Below are positions 16,761 through 24,688 of a DNA stretch of 64,000 bases, piece by piece (positions within the stretch are counted from its first letter, which is position 1; each line of letters opens with the position of its first letter). The position numbers and the translations under genes were made by a program. The notes beneath the pieces are model-generated. The model was not told the origin of the DNA and made no database searches. It saw only the letters and a list, made by a program, of their open reading frames with translations. The stretch is taken from NCBI GenBank assembly GCA_963698885.1, contig CAVOSJ010000006.1:248001-312000 (forward strand), written 5' to 3'. The stretch comes from JBARKJ01 sp963698885 (GTDB lineage: Bacteria > Nitrospirota > JACRHJ01).

Positions 16761-17640
16761 TTGGAAGACCGTAAGATAGCCGAATCGCAGAAGAAAAACG
16801 AGGAGGGCCGGGAACTCCTGATGAAGCGCGAGTACAGAAAAGCCAGGCAGGCATTCGACGAGGCGATACGTCTGGACCCGAAAAACGCCCGCGCCCATTC
16901 GGGGAAGGCCAACGCGCTGTTCGGCCTTGAGGAGCTTGAGAAGGCCGTCAAGGAAATGGAGAAGGCGCTGGAGCTTGCGCCGGACGATAAGGAAATACTG
17001 GACAACTACGGCGCGTATCTCTTCAACATGGGCAAGCACAAAGAGGCGCTTGGCGTGGCCGAGCGTTTGACCGATATGATCGCCTGACGATGCGGACGCA
17101 TGGTTCAAGCTCGGCTCCGTGCGGGAAGAGCTGGGCGAAATGGACGCCGCGCTGGAGGCGTATGACAAGTCGCTCGCGCTGGATCCGGATTTCCTGGACG
17201 CGCTGAAGGACAAGGCGGCGCTCCTTGAGAAGGCGGGCAGGCTTCCGGAGGCGGCGGAGGTATTTAAAGCCGCGGCCGAAAAAGCCCCGAGCGTATCCTA
17301 TTTCCAGAACTGCATCGGCCAGATAATGGGGCGCTTAAATAAGTTCGACGAGGCGCTGGCCGCGTTCGAGAAGGCGGAGATTGCCGACCCCGAAGACGAG
17401 TACGCCAAGAACGGCAAGGCGGCGTCACTTGCGAAACTGGGCAGGCTTGACGAGGCACTCGCCGCGTTCGAGGACAGAATCCGGCTGAATAAGGACGACC
17501 CTTTCGCGTGGGACGGGAAGTCGTTCGTCCTGAAGACCATGGGGCGAAAGGAAGAGTCAGACGAGGCCAAGTCGGAGGCGATAAGGCTTTTCCGCATCCT
17601 CGACAGCAACGACCATGGGACGTTCAGTTCTAAAGAATAA
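16761..17640 (+). CDS. Tetratricopeptide repeat protein, frameshifted
   Basis: A TPR protein of about 293 residues split by a one-base shift near 17083. The first frame ends ERLTDMIA. The second resumes PDDADAWFKLGSVREELGEMDAALEAYDKSLALDPDF. Restoring one base after ATGATCGC gives MIAPDDADAWFKLG, an ideal TPR boundary. Repeats run almost end to end (ARQAFDEAIRLDPKNARAH, EALAAFEKAEIADPEDEYAK), with no signal peptide. TPRs are protein-interaction scaffolds, and the partner is unknown. Neighbours are a TPM protein upstream and LemA downstream, with a two-hairpin repeat before lemA. Confidence 0.75.
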
Positions 17641-17643
17641 ACC

Positions 17644-17742
17644 GTTACCTTTTTGGAAAAAGGTAACACCAAAAACTTTTGGACGGGTTTAACCAGTCCA
17701 GCTTTCTTTTGTGTTACTTTTCTTTCTCGAAAGAAAAGTAAC
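17644..17742 (-). repeat. Two-hairpin dispersed repeat, copy 2 (A-B type, inverted)
   Basis: Hairpin B (17644-17667) pairs GTTACC-TTTTT with AAAAA-GGTAAC. Hairpin A (17713-17742) pairs GTTACTTTTCTTTC with GAAAGAAAAGTAAC. The linker has ACCAAAAACTTTTGG and CTTTCTTTTGT. It fills almost the whole gap between the TPR gene and lemA. Confidence 0.88.
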
Positions 17743-17759
17743 GACTTTAGGAGAACTTT

Positions 17760-18335
17760 ATGAGCAAAGGTCTGATTGCGGCGTTAGCTGTGCTTGGCGC
17801 GATTGTCCTGGTCGTGCTGATGGTCGGCGGCAGCGTGATCTCCACGCGGAACCGCCTGGTCACGATGGACGAGGCTATAAACGGGCAGTGGAGCCAGGTG
17901 GAAAACCAGCTCCAGAGGCGAAACGACCTCATCCCGAACCTCGTCAATACCGTAAAAGGTTACGCCTCGCATGAAAAAGAAATATTCGAGAACATTGCCG
18001 CGGCGCGGGCGAAGATGGCGGGGGCCAGGACGAAAGACGACACCATAGACGGCGCAAACCAGATGAGCGGGGCGCTGTCCAGGCTGCTGCTGGTGGTGGA
18101 GAGGTATCCGGACTTAAAGGCCAACCAGAATTTCTCCCAGCTCATGGACGAGCTGGCGGGGACTGAGAACAGGCTGTCCGTCGAGCGCAAGCGTTACAAC
18201 GACCTCGTCCGCGACTACAACGCATCGCTTAGGCGGTTCCCGGACAATATGATCGCCTCCATGTTCAACCTTCACCCTGCGACGTATTTCAAGGTGCCCG
18301 AGGAGGCGAAGGCGGTGCCGAAGGTGCAATTTTAA
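17760..18335 (+). CDS. lemA: LemA family protein
   Basis: A 191-residue protein with one N-terminal transmembrane helix (residues 5-29) and a cytosol- or periplasm-facing helical bundle. It shows the LemA signatures: NRLVTMDEAINGQWSQVENQLQRRNDLIPNLVNTVKGYASHEK, LLVVERYPDLKANQNF, ELAGTENRLSVERKRYNDLVRDYN and the end FNLHPATYFKVPEEAKAVPKVQF. The family is widespread and its biochemical role is unresolved. It commonly pairs with TPM proteins, as here. AGGAGAAC precedes the ATG. The stop codon abuts the coaD start with no gap, so the two are translated together. Confidence 0.9.
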   Translation: MSKGLIAALAVLGAIVLVVLMVGGSVISTRNRLVTMDEAINGQWSQVENQLQRRNDLIPNLVNTVKGYASHEKEIFENIAAARAKMAGARTKDDTIDGANQMSGALSRLLLVVERYPDLKANQNFSQLMDELAGTENRLSVERKRYNDLVRDYNASLRRFPDNMIASMFNLHPATYFKVPEEAKAVPKVQF

Positions 18336-18837
18336 ATGGGAAAGGTGGCGATATATCCCGGCACGTTCGACCCGATAACCAACGGGCACGTGGATTTAAT
18401 CAAACGTTCCCTGACCCTTTTCGACAAGGTCATAGTCGCCGTCGCCCCAAGCCCCAAGAAGAAACCCCTCTTCTCCGCGGAGTGAACGGGTGAAGATGAT
18501 ACGGGAAGCGACGGCGGACCTGGGCGATCGAGTCGAGGTGGAGCTTTTCGAGGGCCTTTTGGCCGAACACGCCGAGCGAAAAGGGGCAAACGTCGTGGTC
18601 CGTGGACTCCGGGCGGTCTCGGATTTCGAGTTCGAACTGCAGATGGCCTTGATGAACAGGCGGCTCTCCGACCAGGTGGAGACCGTCTTCATGATGCCTT
18701 CCGAGGAATATTCCTACACTTCTTCAACGGTCATAAAGGAAGTCGCCGCCCTGGGCGGCGACGTCTCCGGACTGGTGCCGGACTGCATACTACCCTACCT
18801 CAAGAAGCACCTGGTCCCTAAATGCAGAGTAAAATAA
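18336..18837 (+). CDS. coaD: Phosphopantetheine adenylyltransferase, frameshifted
   Basis: Fourth step of coenzyme A synthesis: 4'-phosphopantetheine plus ATP gives dephospho-CoA. The N-terminus MGKVAIYPGTFDPITNGHVDLIKRS has the nucleotidyltransferase TxGH motif (TNGH). The frame then hits TGA at 18483 after KPLFSAE. Dropping the T at 18483 continues as ERVKMIREATADLGDRVEVELFEGLL, the normal family sequence, through VVRGLRAVSDFEFELQMA and EEYSYTSSTVIKEVA. The repaired length is about 166 residues, which is typical. CoaD is essential, so a sequencing error is more likely than a real pseudogene. The ATG directly follows the lemA stop codon. Confidence 0.88.
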
Positions 18838-18856
18838 CACTTTCCTAATACTCCAT

Positions 18857-18885
18857 TTGACTGTCATAAGCCCTTGTTATATTAT
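18857..18885 (+). promoter_or_regulatory. Sigma70-type promoter for the PAS histidine kinase gene
   Basis: TTGACT (18857-18862), a 17-base spacer and TATTAT (18880-18885), each one base off consensus. The kinase start codon is 30 bases downstream. Confidence 0.5.
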
Positions 18886-18914
18886 TGGAGTAACTCTCAT
18901 ACCCCAAGGGCCAC

Positions 18915-19994
18915 ATGGCAACCTATCCCTCTGGCGCCCTTCAGGCTCGCATAAATGAGCTTGAGGAAGCGCTTTTTATTACCGGACTCATCTTTCAAAA
19001 TTTAAGCGATGGCCTGATTTTCGTTGACCATTCCGGAGAGATATCCAGAATGAACCTGGCCATGGAAAAGATATTGGGCACAAAAGAGGAAGAGGTGCGC
19101 GGTCGACGACTTCAGGAGGTTCTGGGCAATGGAGAGCTCTGTCACCTGCTGGTAGCCGAGCCGGGCGTGAACGGCTTTTCATTCGGCGGCAGGCAATATG
19201 ACGTCGAGGTCATAGAGTTGAAGGACAAGCACAGGGGTGGGCTTGGACTGGTTGCGGTATTCCGGGACGTTACGGAGAGGCAGGGGCTGGAGCGGGAGCG
19301 GTCCGATTTTCTGTCCATGCTGACCCACGACCTGAAAAGCCCCTTAACGACCATAATGGGATATACGGCCCTGATGAAGGACGGGAGCATGGGAGAGCTT
19401 CCGCCCAGATTTAAGGAGCCGGTGGATGCGATAGAGCGCGGCGGAAAGAGGCTGATGGGTTCAATCGAGGACCTCCTCACGCTGTCCCGCTACGATACGG
19501 GCATGAAGGACCCGGATTTCATGCCCGTCGAGCTTCCGAACGTGGTGAAATCGGCGCTGGAGGCCATCGTCCCGGATGCGGCGCGGGCGGCGAAAAAGCT
19601 GTTTTTTAAATCGGAGCCCGGGCTGCCCCAAATCCTGGGGGACCAGAAGCAGCTTGAGCGGCTCGTGATGAACCTGCTGGACAACGCGCTCAAGTTCACT
19701 CCCGGCCGCGGGGAAATAACGGTGGAACTTAAGCGGACTGCCCTGGGACCCGGGCAGGATGCAGACGCGGTCTTGTTGAAGGTTGTGGACAACGGGATCG
19801 GGATACCAGCCGAAGAGATACCGCTCCTGTTCGACCGGTACTGGCGGGGCAGGAAGAGCCGGGGGCTTCGCGGGAGCGGCCTGGGGCTTGCTATTGTCAA
19901 ATGCGTCGCCGAGATGCACCAGGGCGCTGTTTTAGTGCACAGCGAAGAGGGCAAAGGCAGCGAGTTTTCCGTGGTTATTCCGGCGAGGAAGTAA
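18915..19994 (+). CDS. Soluble PAS-domain sensor histidine kinase
   Basis: A 359-residue kinase without transmembrane segments. A PAS domain spans about 15-120 (FQNLSDGLIFVDHSGEISRMNLAMEKILG, ending VFRDVTERQ). The HisKA H-box is FLSMLTHDLKSPLTTIMGYT at about 132-151, with the phosphorylated His near 139. The ATPase domain has N (NLLDNALKFTP), G1 (VVDNGIGIP), F (LFDRYW) and G2 (GSGLGLAIVK) boxes. It is an orphan with no response regulator next to it. A cytoplasmic signal or redox ligand is likely. It has its own predicted promoter. Confidence 0.88.
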   Translation: MATYPSGALQARINELEEALFITGLIFQNLSDGLIFVDHSGEISRMNLAMEKILGTKEEEVRGRRLQEVLGNGELCHLLVAEPGVNGFSFGGRQYDVEVIELKDKHRGGLGLVAVFRDVTERQGLERERSDFLSMLTHDLKSPLTTIMGYTALMKDGSMGELPPRFKEPVDAIERGGKRLMGSIEDLLTLSRYDTGMKDPDFMPVELPNVVKSALEAIVPDAARAAKKLFFKSEPGLPQILGDQKQLERLVMNLLDNALKFTPGRGEITVELKRTALGPGQDADAVLLKVVDNGIGIPAEEIPLLFDRYWRGRKSRGLRGSGLGLAIVKCVAEMHQGAVLVHSEEGKGSEFSVVIPARK

Positions 19995-20021
19995 GGCGGG
20001 GAGCGATGCGATTTTAACGGA

Positions 20022-21062
20022 CTACTCGAAAACCACTACCGCCTTCAGCGACTCGCCCGCCTTCGCGGTCAACCGGAACGCCTCCCCGGCGTCCTTCAGT
20101 GGGAATTTATGCGTAATGATTTTGTCAACCGGGACCGTCCCTTCGGAGATTAGTCTTAGCGCTTCGCGAGTGTCGTCGGGGCCGCAGGAGTAGCTCTGGA
20201 CGATGGTTATCTCTTTGAAATACAGCTTGTTCGGCTCGATTTGCAAAATATCGCCCGGCGGCGTCGGGGTGAAAAATAAGACAGTCGCGCCCGGCGCGGC
20301 GAACGATATACCCTGGGCCATGGCGGGTATGCTCCCCGGCCCCACAACCACCCTGTCCGGCCCGCCCCCCCCGCCGTCCACTTCGCCAAGTAGCTCCGTC
20401 AGCCTCTCTCCGGCATTTTCACGGCTTACGTCCACCACCTCGTGCGCGCCGATTTCAAGCGCTTTTTTAAGGCGATAAGGCACCATGTCCAGGCCGATTA
20501 CCTTCGACGCCCCCATGTGCCGCGCCAACGCCACGAACAGCGCACCCATGACGCCGAGGCCGATTATCAGGACCTTATCGCCGGGCTTCACGCCAAGCCG
20601 CCGCATCCCCTTCACCACGCAGGCCAGAGGCTCGACAAGCGTTCCGGCCAGATAGTCCACCTCCGGGGGCAGTTTCAAGGTGTCCTGCTTGAGGTTTACG
20701 GCGGGAATCTTGACATACTCGGCCAGACCTCCCGGGACGATGCGCGAGCGCTTCCACGTCTCGCACAGGACGTAATCGCCGCGGTTGCAGTAATGGCAGC
20801 CCATGCACGGCGCGTGGTGGTGGACGAATACCGGGTCGCCTACCTGAAAATCCGTAACTCCATCGCCCAGCGCGACAATCTCCCCTGCGGGCTCGTGCCC
20901 CAGGACCAGCGGCGCCTTCTTCTCGATATACCACGGCATCACGTCGCCTGAGCATATGCCGCAGGCCTTCATCTTGATGAGCGCCTCGCCCTTTTCCACC
21001 TCCGGGACGGGCCAGTCCTCTATCCGGATGTCGTTAAAGCTATGTAATACGGCGACTTTCAT
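20022..21062 (-). CDS. Zinc-dependent medium-chain alcohol/polyol dehydrogenase
   Basis: A 346-residue MDR-family oxidoreductase. It has the catalytic zinc region CGICSGDVMPWY and GHEPAGEI, the four-cysteine structural zinc loop (CMGCHYCNRGDYVLC), and the NAD(P)-binding Rossmann motif VLIIGLGVMGALFVALAR at about 169-186. It resembles sorbitol, threonine or generic alcohol dehydrogenases; the substrate cannot be assigned. It lies downstream of a tiny membrane-protein gene and smpB on the same strand. It converges with the histidine kinase gene. Confidence 0.85.
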   Translation of the reverse strand: MKVAVLHSFNDIRIEDWPVPEVEKGEALIKMKACGICSGDVMPWYIEKKAPLVLGHEPAGEIVALGDGVTDFQVGDPVFVHHHAPCMGCHYCNRGDYVLCETWKRSRIVPGGLAEYVKIPAVNLKQDTLKLPPEVDYLAGTLVEPLACVVKGMRRLGVKPGDKVLIIGLGVMGALFVALARHMGASKVIGLDMVPYRLKKALEIGAHEVVDVSRENAGERLTELLGEVDGGGGGPDRVVVGPGSIPAMAQGISFAAPGATVLFFTPTPPGDILQIEPNKLYFKEITIVQSYSCGPDDTREALRLISEGTVPVDKIITHKFPLKDAGEAFRLTAKAGESLKAVVVFE

Positions 21063-21063
21063 C

Positions 21064-21222
21064 TCACCTGTATCTACGGTTTATTTCCGCACCGACATAC
21101 CATCCGAAGCCGCTTCCGACGAGGCTGACTATTATTGCGGTAGTTGTCCCGATGAAATCGCCAAGCCACCAGCCAAGCCATCCGCCAAGCGTCGAGGTCA
21201 TTAAAGTAAGAAGTGTTTGCAT
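21064..21222 (-). CDS. Small glycine-zipper membrane protein (52 aa)
   Basis: A 52-codon frame starts 2 bases after the smpB stop with AGGAG upstream of the ATG, and stops just before the dehydrogenase gene. The peptide begins MQTLLTLMTSTLGGWLGWWLG and continues through a second hydrophobic helix with SLVGSGFGWYVGAE, ending in a basic INRRYR tail. Two short membrane helices with Gly-x3-Gly spacing are visible. The pattern resembles small conserved inner-membrane proteins of unknown function. The tight coupling with smpB and the good ribosome site support a real gene. Confidence 0.65.
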   Translation of the reverse strand: MQTLLTLMTSTLGGWLGWWLGDFIGTTTAIIVSLVGSGFGWYVGAEINRRYR

Positions 21223-21223
21223 G

Positions 21224-21697
21224 TTACTCCTGCTCCTTATGCCGGCTGCGGACGGCGCGCTCCACTTCGCGCTTTGCCTCTTTCTCTTTGAGGCTCTCGC
21301 GGACGTCGTAGAGTTTTTTGCCTTTGGCGAGGCCTAATTCCACTTTCGCCTTGTTGCCCTTGAAGTAGAGCTTGAGCGGGATGAGCGTGTATCCCTTCTG
21401 GGTGAGCGAACCCTGGAGACTTTTAATCTCTTTTTTGTGCAGGAGCAGTTTTCTCGTGCGCTCGGGGTCGAGGTTCCAGATATTACCATGAGAATATGGC
21501 GAGATATGGCAGCCGATAAGCCAGGCTTCCTCACCCTTTATCTGGACATAGGAGTCCTTAAGCTGCGCGCGCCCCTCCCGGAGGGATTTCACCTCCGTCC
21601 CGGCAAGGGCAAGCCCGGCCTCCAGAGTCTCCTCTATGAAGAAGTCGTGATAGGCCTTCCTGTTTGAAGTTACGAGCTTGAAATCGTCTTTCGGCAT
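21224..21697 (-). CDS. smpB: SsrA-binding protein SmpB
   Basis: A 157-residue partner of tmRNA in trans-translation, which rescues stalled ribosomes. It shows the family layout: NRKAYHDFFIEETLEAGLALAGTEVKSLREG, the OB-fold core with YVQIKGEEAWLIGCHISPYSHGN, RKLLLHKKEI and LGLAKGKKLYDVRES, with a basic C-terminal tail rich in Lys/Arg/Glu. Length is normal. The ssrA (tmRNA) gene was not seen in the flanking gap. Confidence 0.93.
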   Translation of the reverse strand: MPKDDFKLVTSNRKAYHDFFIEETLEAGLALAGTEVKSLREGRAQLKDSYVQIKGEEAWLIGCHISPYSHGNIWNLDPERTRKLLLHKKEIKSLQGSLTQKGYTLIPLKLYFKGNKAKVELGLAKGKKLYDVRESLKEKEAKREVERAVRSRHKEQE

Positions 21698-21878
21698 AAG
21701 GGAAATTTAACACAGGGGGAAGATTTTATAAAGAGGTAAATACAGATGCGGGGAATGGTTCTTACGTGCGGAGGCCCCGCCAAATAGCGGCGAGGCCCCT
21801 TGAATTGCGTATAGTCCCCATCAATATGCCGGGGGTCCCATCAATACCCGACCCACCAACACGGGCCGAGGTGCCGGA

Positions 21879-22469
21879 TTAGGCCGCCAGAGGCATTCCT
21901 CCCTGAAGTTCGCCTTCTTTTTTGTCCTGCGACATGACGGAAAGGGCCAGCCAGGTTAGACCCTCGACCGCGTCCCCGCCGAGCCGGAGCGATTTCCTGA
22001 AGCTCACCTGGGCTTCGCCGAACCTGCCCAGGGCCATCAGGCAACGCGCCTTCTGGTAATGCCCCGCACCGTCCCACGGTGCCCGGGCCAGGTAGTCGTC
22101 AAGGACTTTTATGGAGTCAGCGGGTTTTCCGGATTTATAAAGACAGGCGCCTTTGATAAGCATAAAGAAGGGCGTTTCGGGGCAGATTTTTATTACTTCC
22201 AGGCACTTAAGGTACTCCTCCGAAAGCAGGAGCGATGCGGCGAACATCTTCTTGTACTTGGTAGACGCCGGCTTCAGGGAGCAGGCCTTCTCAAAATCGG
22301 AGGAGGCTTTTTTGTTCATCGAGAGAAGCATATATGCTTTTCCGCGCAGGTAGAAAAATTCAGGCAGGGTCTTTCCACGGTCAATCTCTTTCGTTAAGAC
22401 GCAGACTGCATTTGAGCATTTGATGGCATTGAAACGCTTGATCTTAGAGAATTGAGTACTCATGGCCAA
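21879..22469 (-). CDS. Tetratricopeptide repeat protein
   Basis: A 196-residue helical protein with about four degenerate TPR units: PEFFYLRGKAYMLLSMNKKASSDFEKACSLKP, then a unit around EYLKCLEVIKICPET, SGKPADSIKVLDDYLARAPWDGAGHYQKARC and GRFGEAQVSFRKSLRLGGDA. No signal peptide or membrane segment. The function cannot be read from sequence. The start could be the ATG at 22469 or the one at 22463. It stands between guaA and smpB on the same strand; the gap to smpB holds an imperfect GC-rich hairpin near 21770-21800. Confidence 0.65.
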   Translation of the reverse strand: MAMSTQFSKIKRFNAIKCSNAVCVLTKEIDRGKTLPEFFYLRGKAYMLLSMNKKASSDFEKACSLKPASTKYKKMFAASLLLSEEYLKCLEVIKICPETPFFMLIKGACLYKSGKPADSIKVLDDYLARAPWDGAGHYQKARCLMALGRFGEAQVSFRKSLRLGGDAVEGLTWLALSVMSQDKKEGELQGGMPLAA

Positions 22470-22580
22470 TACCTCGTCTTTAGGATGTGGAGAGAACTAT
22501 GCCCGACTTGATTTTTAGGCGCTCCTTTCTAATATAGCATTAAAAACCACCCTGTCAAATTTGAGGGCCTTTTTTCTTCG

Positions 22581-24143
22581 TTATTCCCATTCGATAGTGG
22601 CGGGCGGCTTGCTGGAAATGTCGTAGCAGACGCGGTTTACGCCCTTGATTTCGTTGATTATGCGGTTTGATATTGCTCCCAGGAGTTCGTAGGGGAGGTG
22701 CACCCAGTCGGCGGTCATGCCGTCTTTTGAGTGTACGGCCCGAAGCGCCACGACGCTCTCGTAGGTGCGCTCGTCTCCCATGACGCCCACCGTCTGTATC
22801 GGCAGCAGCACGGCAAACGACTGCCATATCTCCCTGTACAGCCCCGCCTTCTTTATCTCGTCCAGAACTATTGCATCCGCCTCCCGGAGGACCTCCAGCC
22901 GTTCCTTCGTCACCTCGCCCAGAATTCTTATGGCAAGACCCGGCCCAGGGAAAGGCTGCCGCCAGATGATATCTTCCGGCAGGCCCAGCTCCGCTCCCAG
23001 CTCGCGTACCTCGTCCTTGAACAGCTCCCGGAGCGGCTCGACGAGCTTCAGCTTCATCTTCTCCGGCAGGCCGCCGACGTTATGGTGGCTCTTTATTATC
23101 GCCGACGGCCCCTTGAACGATACGCTCTCTATAACGTCCGGATAGAGCGTCCCCTGCGCCAGGTATTCCGCGCCGTCGATTTTGCCCGCCTCGGCGTCGA
23201 ATATGTCGATGAAAGCGTTCCCGATGATCTTGCGCTTTTTCTCCGGGTCTTCCACTCCCGCAAGCCGGGACAAAAACGTCTCCGAGACGTCCACGTATAT
23301 GAGCTTCAGGCCCATCGTTGAGAGGGTCTGCCGGACTCGCTCCGCCTCGCCCTTCCTTAGCACCCCGTTATTTACGAATATGCAGGTAAGCTGGCTTCCA
23401 ATGGCCTTATGGACGAGAGCGGCCGCGACGGTGGAGTCCACGCCGCCTGAGAGGGCGCAGATCACATTTTTGTTTCCGACCTGCTTTTTGATTATATCCA
23501 CGGAGTATTCGATGAAAGACGCCATCGTCCAGGACGGCGTGCAGCCGCAAATGGCCAGGAAGTTCTTCAGTATCTGGAATCCCTGCGGGGTATGGGCGAC
23601 CTCCGGATGGAACTGCACCCCGAAAAACTTCTTAGCGTGGTCAGCCATCGCCGCGGTGGGCGAATTATCGGTATGTGCAATGACGGAGAACCCATCCGGC
23701 ATCTTCTCGATCCTGTCTCCGTGGCTCATCCAGACAACGGTGGTGTTCTCAGGCGAGTCGCCCGTCCCGCCGACATATTTCAAGAGGTCGCTTTCGTCGT
23801 CCAGCGTCAGTTCCGCCCTGCCGTACTCGCGTTTATTCGCTTTCGCAACGGTCCCGCCCAGAAGGTGGGTCAGAAGCTGCATGCCGTAACATATTCCCAG
23901 CACCGGCACGCCAAGCTCCAGGTGGTCTTTGCCGATTAACGGCGCGCCCTGGTCATACACGCTTGACGGCCCGCCGGAGAGGATTATGCCTTTGGGGTTG
24001 AATTCCTTTATCTTTTCCATGCCCGCGTTATACGGGAATATCTCGCAATAGACCTTCGCCTCACGCACCCGCCGGGCGATAAGCTGGGTGTACTGAGAGC
24101 CGAAGTCCAGGACTAAAACTTTTTGCTGATGAATGTCGGACAA
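22581..24143 (-). CDS. guaA: GMP synthase (glutamine-hydrolysing)
   Basis: A 520-residue enzyme making GMP from XMP, ATP and glutamine. The class I glutamine amidotransferase domain is N-terminal: LDFGSQYTQLIARRVRE, the nucleophile in GICYGMQLL (about residue 83), and the His/Glu pair in VQFHPEVAHTPQG. The ATP pyrophosphatase domain follows with the PP-loop CALSGGVDSTVAA at about 228. The C-terminal dimerisation domain ends in the typical KPPATIEWE. Full length and intact. It is a single gene with no guaB in the window. Confidence 0.96.
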   Translation of the reverse strand: MSDIHQQKVLVLDFGSQYTQLIARRVREAKVYCEIFPYNAGMEKIKEFNPKGIILSGGPSSVYDQGAPLIGKDHLELGVPVLGICYGMQLLTHLLGGTVAKANKREYGRAELTLDDESDLLKYVGGTGDSPENTTVVWMSHGDRIEKMPDGFSVIAHTDNSPTAAMADHAKKFFGVQFHPEVAHTPQGFQILKNFLAICGCTPSWTMASFIEYSVDIIKKQVGNKNVICALSGGVDSTVAAALVHKAIGSQLTCIFVNNGVLRKGEAERVRQTLSTMGLKLIYVDVSETFLSRLAGVEDPEKKRKIIGNAFIDIFDAEAGKIDGAEYLAQGTLYPDVIESVSFKGPSAIIKSHHNVGGLPEKMKLKLVEPLRELFKDEVRELGAELGLPEDIIWRQPFPGPGLAIRILGEVTKERLEVLREADAIVLDEIKKAGLYREIWQSFAVLLPIQTVGVMGDERTYESVVALRAVHSKDGMTADWVHLPYELLGAISNRIINEIKGVNRVCYDISSKPPATIEWE

Positions 24144-24281
24144 TTTTATCTCCCTTTAAACGTTTGACTGGGAAAAGAAGCTTCATTCAATAAAATCTTT
24201 CGGTTATTTTAGCAGTTAGCCGGTAGTGTTTCAAGGCAAATCAATTTGCCAGCTCCCGCTGTAGGGGGGCGGGGGGGACGC

Positions 24282-24313
24282 AATAAAAAAAGGCGCCGCG
24301 TAAACGGCGCCTT
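24282..24313 (-). terminator. Intrinsic terminator of rpsU
   Basis: AAGGCGCCG and CGGCGCCTT form a perfect stem around a 6-base loop. On the minus strand it is followed by a run of eight T residues. It lies about 80 bases downstream of the rpsU stop codon and is a strong terminator. Confidence 0.85.
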
Positions 24314-24391
24314 CATAATTTTTAACCTGAGGGATTCTTGCTGCCGGAACCGCCGGCAACCCGAAAATAGGTTTACGTGAACCCGGCCCCC

Positions 24392-24568
24392 TTACTTTTT
24401 TCCGGCCCTCTTCTTGCGGGCCTCCTGCTGTTTCCTCTTTTTCTTTACGGACGGTTTCTCGTAGAACTTCCTTTTCTTCAGTTCCTTGAGGAGTCCCTCC
24501 TTGGCCATCTGGCGCTTGAGGATTTTAAGCGCCTTCTCGACCTGTCCGTCGTGTACTTTAACTTCCAG
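24392..24568 (-). CDS. rpsU: 30S ribosomal protein S21, apparently starting at CTG
   Basis: A 58-residue protein. After the first codon the sequence reads EVKVHDGQVEKALKILKRQM, then KRKFYEKPSVKKKRKQQEARKKR, which is unmistakable S21. The expected ATG is replaced by CTG at 24568-24566. An in-frame stop (TAA) lies two codons upstream, so no earlier start is possible. A Shine-Dalgarno-like GGGGTGAT sits seven bases before the CTG. Either this gene uses a rare CTG start or the base is wrong in the assembly. S21 helps mRNA recognition in initiation. Confidence 0.85.
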   Translation of the reverse strand: MEVKVHDGQVEKALKILKRQMAKEGLLKELKKRKFYEKPSVKKKRKQQEARKKRAGKK

Positions 24569-24688
24569 GCTTTATCACCCCAATTCGGATTTAATTTAAA
24601 AGTTCGTCGGGAAAAATGAAGGGACTGCCCCGACCGCATACATGCCCATCTGCCCGGAAGAATGTCCACTCCCGGAGTATCGTAATGT

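Noticed and set aside
21769..21800. GC-rich imperfect hairpin in the gap between the TPR gene and smpB.
   Set aside because: No T-run follows on either strand, so I do not call a terminator.
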